A stretch of 64,000 nt of DNA, from assembly GCA_001771815.1 (NCBI GenBank), contig MEPU01000004.1, forward strand, positions 310,001 through 374,000, written 5' to 3'. The notes under the pieces were generated by a model. That model was not told the origin of the DNA and did no database searches. It worked only from the letters and a program-made list of their open reading frames with translations. Within the stretch, counting starts at the first letter, position 1. Every line of letters begins with the position of its first letter. The stretch is from Bdellovibrionales bacterium RIFCSPHIGHO2_01_FULL_40_29 (GTDB taxonomy: Bacteria; Bdellovibrionota; Bdellovibrionia; Bdellovibrionales; Bdellovibrionaceae). Shown in pieces: positions 7,487 to 16,308 of this stretch. The translations under genes were made by a program, and so were the position numbers.

Positions 7487-10400
7487 ATGATGCCTCAGAT
7501 TTTACCGACGACTTTGGAAAATTCTATTAGAACGTCCGCCTCCACAGATATGGATCTGGCCCATCACTGTATTCGGATTTCCAAGATGCTCTGTTTTTTG
7601 GTGCCCGTTTTTTTACTGACTGTGGGTATTGGCTGGATACTGGAAATTCCTTTTTTGCGACAAGGTCACTTGAGCTTACCCATGATGAGACCCAACACAG
7701 CTGTGTTTCTGATTCTGGCCTCCGTTGCTATCTTTTTAAATCAAAAACAACCAAAAATTTTCTGGAGAACGACACTATCTCGTGTCCTCAGTGTTTTTAT
7801 TTTTATTTTTGGTCTATTGGTTTTTAGTGAATATGTTTTAGCGATTGATTTAGGTATTGATCAATTTTTTCTAGGAACAGTTTTTAATGAAAGTGATTCG
7901 CATCCCGGGCGCCCAGCACCTCAAGCTGCCGTCAATTTTTTATTTCTTGGAGCGGCTATTCTTTTTTATAGTTTGCCATCAGTTTCAATCCAAATCGGGC
8001 AAGCCTTTGCATTGATTACGGCCATCAATTCGATACTGGTTTTGATTGGCTATATTTTTAACAGCAATCAATTCTATGGATTTCCAAAATACGACAATGT
8101 CACAGGCATGGCTATCTTGACCGCTATTTCTTTTATCACACTAGTCGCAGCACTGTTATTCGGCCGCCCCCATGAGGGCCTGATTTCTGTTTTGATCAGC
8201 AAAAGTTCCAGCGTGAGATTGGCCCGTCGTATTTTTTTGACAGCAACAATCGGGCCCCTTGTTGTTGGAGTCATCACACGCGTTGGAGTCATCACACGCG
8301 TTGGAGTGACACTCGGTTGGTATGGCATCGAAGAGCATGTGTCTTTGTTTTCGATAATACTTATTGGACTCATACTGCGTTCAACTTGGAATGCCGCGCG
8401 TATTTCCGAAAAAGCTGAACTTGAAGCCCTAAATTATTATAATGCGGCTCAAGAGGCCACAAGGAAACTAAAAATTGCTGAAGCCAAATCATCAGGTATT
8501 CTATCTATTTCTGCTGATGCTATTATTTGTATCGATGAAAATCAATCCATCACACTATTTAATGAAGGAGCTGAGAAAATATTTGGATATTCGAAAGAGG
8601 AAATGATTGGCACCTCGTTTAATCTACTTATTCCGGAAATCCATCGAGCACATCATCAAAAAGAAGTCACTCAATTTGCCCAAGGCGACCCCATATCCCG
8701 TCACATGGGGAAACGAGAAACACCTATCTATGGAAAACGCAAGAATGGCGAAGAATTCCCCGTGGATGCTTCGATTTCAAAACTTGAAATCAACGGTCAA
8801 AAAATTCTGACTGTAGTTTTGCGAGACATTACAGAATCCAAACGCATTGAAAACGAGAAAAAATTCCTAGCTGATGTCGGAACAGTTCTTTCCTCAACTC
8901 TGGATTACGACTGCACACTTGAAAATATTGCTCAATTGACCACTCGCAATCTGGCAGATTTCTGTATTATTTATGCCATTCAGCCCAACGGAAAAATTAA
9001 ACGTTCTAAAGCTGTTAGTCGTGAATCTGGTAAAGCATGGGTCTGTGATTTACTGATGCAAATACCCATCGACAGTAAAAGTCCTGGACCAATAGGTCAA
9101 GCTCTGACAACTCGGCAATCGGTTCTCATCGAAAATCTTTCAGATGAAATTATCAAAAGTTTTTCTTATGATGAAGATCATCATCAAACACTTCGCACTG
9201 CCGAATTGAAATCTATGATTATTTCACCACTTTTGATTCACGGAGAACTGATGGGAGTCATTGGTTTATTCAAGGCCTCTCCGTCACGTCATTACAAACA
9301 TGATGATCTTCAATTGATCGAAGAACTCGCGCAACGATCTTCAATTGCCATGAATAATGCCCGTCTTTATCGCGAAGCCCAACGTGCAAAATTGATTGCC
9401 GACAATCTTCCAGCCATGATTTCCTACTGGGATCGAGATGAAAGGTGTCTTTTCGCCAACCATACCTATCTTGAAGTCTTCGAAAACCAACCCGAGAATC
9501 TTTATGGCTACACCATGTTGGAACTATTAGGACCAGAGCTCTATGAAAAAAATCGACCGTTTATCCAAGCCGCTTTTCGTGGAGAAAAACAAACTTTTGA
9601 AATTGATATTCCCTTTAAATCCAGTGGAGATATTCGTCACACCAACACCACATTTGTCCCGGAAATTAGTCACAATCAGGTCAATGGATTTTTTGCTATG
9701 GTTATGGATGTGACGGAACTAAAAGATGCACAGCTCAAAGCCCTTGAAGCCGTTCGCACTCGTGAAGATGTTCTAGCCATCGTTTCTCATGATTTAAAAA
9801 ATCCACTTACAACGATGGGACTTATTTCAGATATGTTGGACAAGGTTGATGATCTTTCAAAAGTTCATATTTTTTCAAAAAAAATAAAAAACTCTGTTGA
9901 TCGCATGCACCAACTTGTTGGCGATCTTTTAGATTTTGCTAAAATCGAAAGTGGAACTTTCTCAGTGGATCTTCATGCGGCTCAACTGAGCGAAGTCATC
10001 CACCCGATTCTTGATGGCACCAAGTTGCTTGTGGAATCTAAAAACTTAACCTTGAACACCAATATCCCCGATCAACTGCCTGAAATTGCCGTGGATATCA
10101 ATCGCCTTGGTCAAGCGTTCACAAATCTCTTGAGCAATGCAATTAAATTTACTCCACAAAATGGATCGATCACGATTTCTGTACAACCACTTGAAAATGA
10201 GGTGCAGGTGGCTATTACCGACACCGGACCTGGAATTTCAGACGAAAACCTGCATCGGGTTTTTGATCGGTTTTGGCAGGCTAAAAATACCAAAAAATTA
10301 GGAAGTGGACTGGGTCTTTCAATTGCTAAAGGTATTATTGATGCCCACGGCGGAAAAATTTGGGTCGAAAGTCAGCTTGGTCAAGGCAGCACCTTTAAAT

Positions 10401-10891
10401 TCACTGTCCCTCGAACCACATCCACACTGAAGCGTCGAGATTCGGCCAGCCCCGCACAGCACTTGTTTCAAAATCCCACCCATAATCAGTCTCTTCCATT
10501 ATTTGGAATTCACGTCTTACTGGTTGATGACTCACAAGATTTATTAAATCTGCTAAATATTATTTTAGAAAATGCCGGAGCCCGAGTTAGCACAGCCACC
10601 TCTGTCCAAGAAGCTCTTCAGAAATTTAGTCAACAAAAGCCGGATGTTCTAGTCACAGATATCGAAATGCCCGACGAAGATGGATATGAGCTGATCGATA
10701 AAATTCACCACATGACACCAGCTGAAGGCCGAAACACCCCGATTGCAGCCATGACAGCACACAGCCAAGAGCGCGATCGTCAAAAAATAGCTCTAGCCGG
10801 ATTTGATACTTACCTGACAAAACCTATTCAAATTGATAAGACCGTCGAAGCGATTAAAAGTCTGGCGAACAAATCACATTTGCTTCACTAG
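7487..10891 (+). CDS. Membrane hybrid sensor histidine kinase (MASE-like TM, PAS, GAF, PAS, HK, REC)
   Basis: 1134 residues. Order: seven or eight membrane helices (about 35-295), PAS (about 336-455, ending in VVLRDITESKR), GAF (about 459-625), second PAS (about 634-755), HisKA with phospho-acceptor His768 in IVSHDLKNPL, HATPase with TNLLSNAIKFTP, DTGPGIS and GSGLGLSIAKG, and a C-terminal receiver whose acceptor Asp is about 1058 (VTDIEMPDEDGYE), ending in the KP pair. All catalytic motifs are intact. The membrane part carries an in-frame tandem duplication (GVITRV twice). No dedicated response regulator lies beside it, so output probably goes through an unlinked phosphotransfer protein. Confidence 0.9.
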   Translation: MMPQILPTTLENSIRTSASTDMDLAHHCIRISKMLCFLVPVFLLTVGIGWILEIPFLRQGHLSLPMMRPNTAVFLILASVAIFLNQKQPKIFWRTTLSRVLSVFIFIFGLLVFSEYVLAIDLGIDQFFLGTVFNESDSHPGRPAPQAAVNFLFLGAAILFYSLPSVSIQIGQAFALITAINSILVLIGYIFNSNQFYGFPKYDNVTGMAILTAISFITLVAALLFGRPHEGLISVLISKSSSVRLARRIFLTATIGPLVVGVITRVGVITRVGVTLGWYGIEEHVSLFSIILIGLILRSTWNAARISEKAELEALNYYNAAQEATRKLKIAEAKSSGILSISADAIICIDENQSITLFNEGAEKIFGYSKEEMIGTSFNLLIPEIHRAHHQKEVTQFAQGDPISRHMGKRETPIYGKRKNGEEFPVDASISKLEINGQKILTVVLRDITESKRIENEKKFLADVGTVLSSTLDYDCTLENIAQLTTRNLADFCIIYAIQPNGKIKRSKAVSRESGKAWVCDLLMQIPIDSKSPGPIGQALTTRQSVLIENLSDEIIKSFSYDEDHHQTLRTAELKSMIISPLLIHGELMGVIGLFKASPSRHYKHDDLQLIEELAQRSSIAMNNARLYREAQRAKLIADNLPAMISYWDRDERCLFANHTYLEVFENQPENLYGYTMLELLGPELYEKNRPFIQAAFRGEKQTFEIDIPFKSSGDIRHTNTTFVPEISHNQVNGFFAMVMDVTELKDAQLKALEAVRTREDVLAIVSHDLKNPLTTMGLISDMLDKVDDLSKVHIFSKKIKNSVDRMHQLVGDLLDFAKIESGTFSVDLHAAQLSEVIHPILDGTKLLVESKNLTLNTNIPDQLPEIAVDINRLGQAFTNLLSNAIKFTPQNGSITISVQPLENEVQVAITDTGPGISDENLHRVFDRFWQAKNTKKLGSGLGLSIAKGIIDAHGGKIWVESQLGQGSTFKFTVPRTTSTLKRRDSASPAQHLFQNPTHNQSLPLFGIHVLLVDDSQDLLNLLNIILENAGARVSTATSVQEALQKFSQQKPDVLVTDIEMPDEDGYELIDKIHHMTPAEGRNTPIAAMTAHSQERDRQKIALAGFDTYLTKPIQIDKTVEAIKSLANKSHLLH
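8265..8300 (+). repeat. 18-bp tandem duplication inside the sensor kinase gene
   Basis: Two perfect 18-base copies (8265-8282 and 8283-8300) lie head to tail and are followed by seven more matching bases. They encode GVITRV twice at the entry to the last membrane helix. Being a multiple of three, the duplication keeps the frame. Confidence 0.95.
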
Positions 10892-10928
10892 AATGACTAA
10901 ATTATTTGAAATATAATCTTTTGAAAAA

Positions 10929-12434
10929 TCACACCTTGTTAAAATTTAGAATAACTTGGCAACCACCCAAATCAGTGTTTTTTAGTTCAAACGAGCCACC
11001 ATAAATTTCCATAAAACTGCGAATTTGAATAAGCCCCAGTCCCGTCCCGTATTCTCCGAGGGTTCCTATTCCGCCACCATGGTCTTCGATATAAAGCTGA
11101 ACCGTTGCGGATGAATCACGAATATAAATTTCAACGACCTCGCCCACTGGCGAAAATTTTATAGCATTTGCTAAAACATTGGCCATCACATTATGAATCA
11201 ATGTGATAGGCTCTGCCAATACATTGATTCCACGAAGATCCGACTCAATATTAAACTTAACTTTCTTGGCCTGAGCCTGATCATTAACAATTGTGATAGA
11301 ATCTTGAATCACTTTCACCAAAGATACCGATTGGTTTTTTATACGGTTAAACCCCATCTCTTCAGCGTGAAGCATTTTCGCACTTTTAAGCATTTCATCA
11401 ATAGTCTTGAGTGATTTTGTAGCTCGCTCTTGATTGATCGCAGAAAGAGGTTGATTATTTTGAATTGCAGCCTGCAAGCTCATCCGCAGCGTGTAAATAG
11501 GACTAGAGATATCATAAGTCAATGAGCTCAAGAGATTATTCTTAAGAATCATATTTCTGCTAATATTCACATATTTCATTCGTGCTAAATTTAATTTGAT
11601 TGCTAACAATAAAGACACCAACAAAAGGGCACAGCCTAAACCAATTATCAATAAAAAATATTTGCGTTTAATAAGTTCTAAATCAGATGGCGCAAAACCA
11701 ATTTCAATTTCTAATCTTTGATTGAGAATTTCGTAACTGTATTTGAAATTGTACACCAGATTCTTAGACCCTCGTTCAATAATTTGACTGTTGGGATGAT
11801 CCCAGCGAATCAACACACGAGCATCCAACAGGTTATTCACATCCAAATACTCAATAATCCAACTGTCAAAATCAACAACAGCATTCAACCACCCTTGAAA
11901 TTGACCACTAAAACTGTGTAAAGGAATATAAAGCGTGTACCCCGCAACTTTTTGATAGGTCATCAATTTGTGTGACATCCGAGGTTCACCATCTGATTTT
12001 GAATCGATGAGGTAGTCTCGAATATCGACGCGGTCGAGTAAATTTTTACCCAAGGCCAACTTATTCGATTCATAAGGGAACACTTTTTTAATAGTTCCCT
12101 CTGAATCTATTAAATTCACAGCAAACATTCCGGGAAATTCTTTAATCAAGGAACTCGCCAGTGCATCAAAGGAAACTTTTTTAAAATCGGCCTGTTCCTT
12201 TCCGACAATTTTTAATACAGCAATATGATTATTAATTTCATTCTTAAGATTGAGAACAATCGCATTAGCCACTTGTTCTGATTTTTTATATCGATAGTAC
12301 GAATCATTTCTTTCAAATAAGAAAAACGATGTGCTTGTAAAAACAACCAATCCCACTAGCAAAAATGTTGGGATAAGCCAATTCATTAGTTTGTTTTTAA
12401 GTGAAAATTCAGAGTCTTTTTTTTTAAAATTCAT
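10929..12434 (-). CDS. Degenerate sensor histidine kinase (Tyr at the phospho-acceptor site)
   Basis: 501 residues. An N-terminal TM (about 15-38), a periplasmic sensor of about 220 residues resembling CHASE1/Cache (GMFAVNLIDSEGTIKKVFP), a second TM (about 262-285), a dimerisation helix pair and an ATPase domain. The H-box reads LTYDISSPI: residue 307 is Tyr (codon TAT) where active kinases have His. The ATPase motifs remain: ANVLANAIKFSP (N box), EDHGGGIG (G1) and GTGLGL (G2). The protein may therefore bind ATP and dimerise but not autophosphorylate in the usual way. Its start overlaps the stop of the MEDS hybrid kinase by ATGA, so the two are made together. A regulatory or allosteric role toward that partner is an inference. 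Confidence 0.85.
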   Translation of the reverse strand: MNFKKKDSEFSLKNKLMNWLIPTFLLVGLVVFTSTSFFLFERNDSYYRYKKSEQVANAIVLNLKNEINNHIAVLKIVGKEQADFKKVSFDALASSLIKEFPGMFAVNLIDSEGTIKKVFPYESNKLALGKNLLDRVDIRDYLIDSKSDGEPRMSHKLMTYQKVAGYTLYIPLHSFSGQFQGWLNAVVDFDSWIIEYLDVNNLLDARVLIRWDHPNSQIIERGSKNLVYNFKYSYEILNQRLEIEIGFAPSDLELIKRKYFLLIIGLGCALLLVSLLLAIKLNLARMKYVNISRNMILKNNLLSSLTYDISSPIYTLRMSLQAAIQNNQPLSAINQERATKSLKTIDEMLKSAKMLHAEEMGFNRIKNQSVSLVKVIQDSITIVNDQAQAKKVKFNIESDLRGINVLAEPITLIHNVMANVLANAIKFSPVGEVVEIYIRDSSATVQLYIEDHGGGIGTLGEYGTGLGLIQIRSFMEIYGGSFELKNTDLGGCQVILNFNKV

Positions 12435-14329
12435 GATTTAAAAACAAACTTTGAAATAGTTGAAACTAATAGCTGACGATTGATGGGTTTTGTTAAATGC
12501 TCATTACATCCTTCTGCAAAAGATCGCTCGCGCTCTTGACGAAGAGCATGAGCTGTCAAAGCAACAATTGGTTTTTTGTAACCCGTTGATCGCAATCGCT
12601 TCGTCGCTTCGTATCCATCACAAACAGGCATCATGACATCCATTAAAATCAGTTGATAATTCCCACGTAGAGCCATCTCAACAGCAATCAATCCGTTCTC
12701 GGCGATATCAACAAGGGCTCCTTCTTTTTCGAGATAGCGTCGAATCAAAATCTGATTGTCCAAAGAATCTTCAGCAATCAGTATGCGAATATTTTCAAGT
12801 CCCTTTTCGTTTTCGTTAGCTTGAGGATGGAACTCGTTCTGGGTAGTGACATCCGCTGCAGACATCGCTTCAAGCACTTCGATATTGGATTTAAGATTGA
12901 CTAAAAATCGACTCCCCCGATTTTGTTCCGTGAAAAGCAATTGCAAATCTCCCCCCAACGCTTTTGATAATTTTTTAGATAATGTGAGTCCCAATCCCGT
13001 TCCACCATACTTACGCGTTGTGGATGAATCCGCCTGCATAAATGGTTGAAATATTTTTTCTTGCTGCTCGTCTGTCATACCGATTCCAGTATCTTCGACG
13101 ATCAAATCCACAAAAGAATCGGCACTGGATTTATTCAACTGAAATGTGATTCGAATTTCACCTGCCGAAGTGAATTTGATCGCATTCCCCACTAGATTTG
13201 TTAAAATTTGATGGATCCGTGTCGGATCAGAACAAATTCGCGATGGAAAATCCGAAGGCGTCGGACTGATCACAAGCTTCAAACCTTTTGCCGCAGCCTC
13301 TTGTTGAAATAAGTTGGTCACATCATGAATCAATAGCGGAAGAGACATGGGAACCAATTCAATATCCAGTTTTCCAGCCTCAACCTTAGATAAATCCAAA
13401 ATATCGTTAATCAAAGTGGATAATTGTCGCCCATTGCGGCTGACAATATCTGCATAACTTGCTCGCTGAACTGCGGACAAGGTGGGGTCTTTCATCAGTT
13501 CTGTGAAACCTAAAACTGCCGTCAATGGGCTTCTAATTTCATGAGACATATTGGCCAGAAAGCGACTTTTTGTATAACTGGCTGCTTCCGCAAAATCTTT
13601 CGCAATCTTGAGTTCTTTATGACTTTTTCGGAGCGCGGCTTCAATGGATCGGCGCTCGGAAATCTCAGTTTGCAATGCCATTGTCTTTTGCTGCAATTCC
13701 GCAATAAGCCGTCGGTACTCATCGTTTTCAAATTCCGAAATTCCATTCTCTGCCGGATAGACATGAACATGACAATTGCAAACATCTGTAAACGCGACTC
13801 CGTGGATTTCACGACGAAAATTCTCCATCGAATAGCCGCAGAGTAAGGAAAACCGAAAACGTTGGGAAAGCTCGCTCCAAAGCTTTTCCAATTCAATCGT
13901 TCCTTTTAAATTGCCATCCTCCCACAGAATATTAACCAGCTCTCCATAAGCCCGCACTTCTGGAAATAGTTTTGTCATTCGCATAATGTGAGAACTAAAA
14001 AATTTCTTAAAAAGCACGGGATCAGGAGTTTCATCCACCATAAACTCAGATAATATTTCTTGAGCATTCAGAATGAGCAATTGCTGATTTGCAATGACTC
14101 GGACCACGTCAATATTCTCTCTTAAAATATCCAAAAGCATTTTTGAATGGATGGCTGACGCAATAATGACGGCGCCCTCGCCCTTTTTAAGACCCACCTC
14201 AATATACTCGGCAACTTTTTTAATCAGTAAGTTTTCATTTTGATAGAACTGAACAGAATGATCTCGTAAGCCTCGGCCAGGAGCAGCCTCGAGAACTTCG
14301 AAAGAATTGTTAATAAAACTAAGTTCCAT
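12431..14329 (-). CDS. Soluble hybrid histidine kinase with MEDS sensor domain
   Basis: 632 residues from the ATG at 14329, chosen because GGAGG lies just upstream; the frame is open to 14401. Residues about 20-180 match the MEDS (DcmR-type) sensor domain: DHSVQFYQNENLLIKKVAEY, then GEGAVIIAS, LWEDGN and LCGYSMENF. A coiled coil (about 205-245) leads to HisKA with His263 (MSHEIRSPL), then HATPase (NLVGNAIKFTS, EDTGIGM, GGTGLGL) and a receiver with Asp564 (LILMDVMMP). There is no membrane segment. MEDS domains are thought to sense small hydrocarbon-type ligands in methanogens and methylotrophs, but the ligand here is unknown. It is the first gene of a two-gene operon with the Tyr-box kinase. 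Confidence 0.88.
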   Translation of the reverse strand: MELSFINNSFEVLEAAPGRGLRDHSVQFYQNENLLIKKVAEYIEVGLKKGEGAVIIASAIHSKMLLDILRENIDVVRVIANQQLLILNAQEILSEFMVDETPDPVLFKKFFSSHIMRMTKLFPEVRAYGELVNILWEDGNLKGTIELEKLWSELSQRFRFSLLCGYSMENFRREIHGVAFTDVCNCHVHVYPAENGISEFENDEYRRLIAELQQKTMALQTEISERRSIEAALRKSHKELKIAKDFAEAASYTKSRFLANMSHEIRSPLTAVLGFTELMKDPTLSAVQRASYADIVSRNGRQLSTLINDILDLSKVEAGKLDIELVPMSLPLLIHDVTNLFQQEAAAKGLKLVISPTPSDFPSRICSDPTRIHQILTNLVGNAIKFTSAGEIRITFQLNKSSADSFVDLIVEDTGIGMTDEQQEKIFQPFMQADSSTTRKYGGTGLGLTLSKKLSKALGGDLQLLFTEQNRGSRFLVNLKSNIEVLEAMSAADVTTQNEFHPQANENEKGLENIRILIAEDSLDNQILIRRYLEKEGALVDIAENGLIAVEMALRGNYQLILMDVMMPVCDGYEATKRLRSTGYKKPIVALTAHALRQERERSFAEGCNEHLTKPINRQLLVSTISKFVFKS

Positions 14330-14352
14330 GAAGCCTCCTCTTTCTCTTTTGT

Positions 14353-14377
14353 CCACTGCTGCCGTAAGCAGCAGTGG
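14353..14377 (-). promoter_or_regulatory. Leader hairpin before the MEDS kinase gene
   Basis: A perfect 10-bp stem (14353-14362 with 14368-14377) with a 5-base loop, 24 bases upstream of the chosen start codon at 14329. There is no T-run after it on the minus strand, so it is more likely a structured leader or binding site than a terminator. Confidence 0.5.
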
Positions 14378-14453
14378 TAACAAATATATTGTAGGAGGCA
14401 AAAATGAATGGAATCAAAGATTCCACGATAGAATCAGCAGATGTTAAGAAGTC

Positions 14454-14831
14454 TCAATGAATGGAAACACCCGAAGTTGTTTTGTTAATACCCATTTTTT
14501 CTTTTGCAGCTTCAATTCCACGATCCAGCGAATCAAAAGCTTGCGTTGCCTGAGGTGGCAATACTCCTTTTTGATTTAATATTCGCAGGCCATAGTATGC
14601 AGCCACGCCAACCGCCAACCAACGAAGACGAATTCGTGCTAGCACCGCTGGTACTATAATTCCAATGGCTAAATTGCGAATCGTCGGAGTCATGAATGAT
14701 TCCAACGAAGAACTCTCCTCGTAGGAGACTCTTGATGGTGAAGAACCCACAGCTGAATTTGTGAATCCCGGTGCAGCTTCAACTGATGTTCCCGCTTTAT
14801 TAGAACCAGATCCTGGTGATGAATTATCCAT
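14454..14831 (-). CDS. Small membrane-associated protein, unknown
   Basis: 125 residues from the ATG at 14831, which has GGAGG upstream at correct spacing (the frame is open to 14876). The first 50 residues are Ser/Gly-rich and probably disordered. One or two hydrophobic segments follow (RNLAIGIIVPAVLARIRLRW and a run before YYGLRILN). The C-terminus is a short amphipathic helix (QAFDSLDRGIEAAKEKMG). The layout resembles small stress-induced membrane proteins, but I do not recognise the family. It lies 67 bases after the next minus-strand gene upstream, which encodes another Ser/Thr-rich exported protein, and the two may be cotranscribed. Confidence 0.65.
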   Translation of the reverse strand: MDNSSPGSGSNKAGTSVEAAPGFTNSAVGSSPSRVSYEESSSLESFMTPTIRNLAIGIIVPAVLARIRLRWLAVGVAAYYGLRILNQKGVLPPQATQAFDSLDRGIEAAKEKMGINKTTSGVSIH

Positions 14832-14897
14832 GCCTACCTCCATAGTATATGTCGTGTTGTATAATGTGATTACCATCTAGTGCATATTTCTTGCCAA

Positions 14898-15296
14898 TCA
14901 ACGCGTTGAGGAATCTGAATTTTGTCTTTCTAAACATTCCGTATCTGTTGGTTCACAACTTTCATACATCCGTGCTCGGCGTTGATCTTCAGTTTCCTCA
15001 ATATCGACTTCTACACCTGGAGCGGTTTGGGTTGATCTCGTGGTAGAATCATACGCAGTATCCGGAGCAGTGCCTCGTGCGGAGTCCGCACTGGTTCCAG
15101 TTGCCGCGTCTCTTGTGATATCTGTAGATTCCATGGGAGTAACTGTTGTGCTCCCGGTTGTGTAAGTGCTGGGAGAACTTACGGCCCCAGATTTATCACC
15201 CTTGTTTCGCGAATCTGTCATCGCTAAAGTGCTCACAGAAAATAAAAATGCTGCACAGAGTGTGGTTATCATTCTTCGATTGGCTTGATTTCTCAT
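14898..15296 (-). CDS. Small secreted low-complexity protein
   Basis: 132 residues with a signal peptide (MRNQANRRM, a hydrophobic run, cleavage near residue 25) and an AGGAG ribosome site. The mature protein is rich in Ser, Thr, Ala and Asp with little predicted structure. Its end (RARMYESCEPTDTECLERQN) has two Cys eight residues apart that could form a disulfide. No family is recognised. It is probably upstream in a transcript with the small membrane protein at 14454-14831. Confidence 0.6.
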   Translation of the reverse strand: MRNQANRRMITTLCAAFLFSVSTLAMTDSRNKGDKSGAVSSPSTYTTGSTTVTPMESTDITRDAATGTSADSARGTAPDTAYDSTTRSTQTAPGVEVDIEETEDQRRARMYESCEPTDTECLERQNSDSSTR

Positions 15297-15331
15297 TTGC
15301 TTCTCCTTGTTAATCAGCAGGTGCTGTTTTT

Positions 15332-15368
15332 AAGTTGGTTCTGTTATTAACTTTATAACAACCAACTT
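15332..15368. repeat. Interrupted palindrome upstream of the 132-residue secreted protein gene
   Basis: Outer arms of 9 bp (15332-15340 with 15360-15368) and inner arms of 5 bp (15343-15347 with 15355-15359), separated by a 2-base bulge and a 7-base loop. It lies 36 bases before the start at 15296, a promoter-like position. No T-run follows on either strand, so an operator is more likely than a terminator. Confidence 0.4.
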
Positions 15369-15468
15369 CCTAGCAACCTCAAGACCAACTCTGAAAACCA
15401 AATCTCCGGGCAATGCTGCCTCCACCAGGCAATTCTGCCCCATTGCTCCCACGGATCCTAAATAAATC

Positions 15469-16308
15469 TCAGTCATCACTCCAGGCCGCTCCGGCCGAGG
15501 CCATGATCACGCAAGTGATCGCAATTATTTGCGTGATGTTCAAAACTTCTTTTAAATTTAAATATCCCATCAATGCCGCTGTGGCTGGCTCAAGGCTCAT
15601 CAAAATACCAAATGTTTTTGTTGGAATTTTTCGGAGCGCCACCATTTCAAGGGAATACGGAAGGGCACTGGAAAGCACAGCAATAAGAAAAGCCATCGGA
15701 ATTATTTTTAACGAAACAGTGGATGTATCTGAATAGAAAAAAGCAAATGGTAAAACAACCAGTGCTGCCACCATCATTCCAAGCGAAGTTACTGCTCCCA
15801 AATTTTCACTTTGCCCAGCAGTTCGCCCAAAATAAATATACAAGGCCCAGCACGCACCAGCACCCAATGCCAACAAAATCCCAATAATATCCAGTGGAGT
15901 GACTTGATCAGTGACTGGCAAAATTAAATAAATCCCAGCGGTGGCCAAAATAGCCCATAAAAAATCAAGCGGCTTTCGAGACTGCAAAAGTGAAATGGAT
16001 AATGGTCCCGTAAACTCCAATGCCACCGCAATTCCTAATGGAATACGATCCAGTGAGAGATAAAAAAGCAAGTTCATGGCTCCTAACGAAGCCCCGTAAA
16101 GCACAATTTTTCGATAGGAACTCTTTTGCAACGGAGTTCGCCACGGACGCCAGATCACCAACAAAATCGCTGCTGCAAATATCAATCGTAAACCACTCAT
16201 GGCCGCTGGCCCCACCACAAGAAATAATTCTTTGGCAAAGGATGCTCCCCATTGAATGGAAATCATAGCCATCAGAATCATCAAGATGGGAAAGGAAATA
16301 AAACTCAT
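15469..16308 (-). CDS. rhtA: RhtA-like amino-acid exporter (EamA/DMT family)
   Basis: 279 residues and about ten membrane helices in two EamA repeats. Similarity to E. coli RhtA, the threonine/homoserine exporter, is visible along the whole length: SIQWGASFAKELF at the start, LGAMNLLFYLSLDRIPLGIA and VALEFTGPLSISLL in the middle, ALGAGACWALYI, then SSALPYSLEMVALRKIPTKT and FGILMSLEPA. It probably exports small neutral amino acids by proton exchange. Export would help an organism that takes in amino acids in excess (inference). Its start overlaps the upstream metallopeptidase stop by ATGA. Confidence 0.85.
   Translation of the reverse strand: MSFISFPILMILMAMISIQWGASFAKELFLVVGPAAMSGLRLIFAAAILLVIWRPWRTPLQKSSYRKIVLYGASLGAMNLLFYLSLDRIPLGIAVALEFTGPLSISLLQSRKPLDFLWAILATAGIYLILPVTDQVTPLDIIGILLALGAGACWALYIYFGRTAGQSENLGAVTSLGMMVAALVVLPFAFFYSDTSTVSLKIIPMAFLIAVLSSALPYSLEMVALRKIPTKTFGILMSLEPATAALMGYLNLKEVLNITQIIAITCVIMASAGAAWSDD

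Noticed and set aside
8074-8373. 99-codon minus-strand frame across the duplicated segment of the sensor kinase gene
   Set aside because: It exists because the 18-base duplication is open in all frames; no ribosome site or family resemblance.
14330-14401. N-terminal extension of the MEDS kinase (start at 14401)
   Set aside because: The extension is encoded by the hairpin leader, and GGAGG before ATG 14329 marks the better start.
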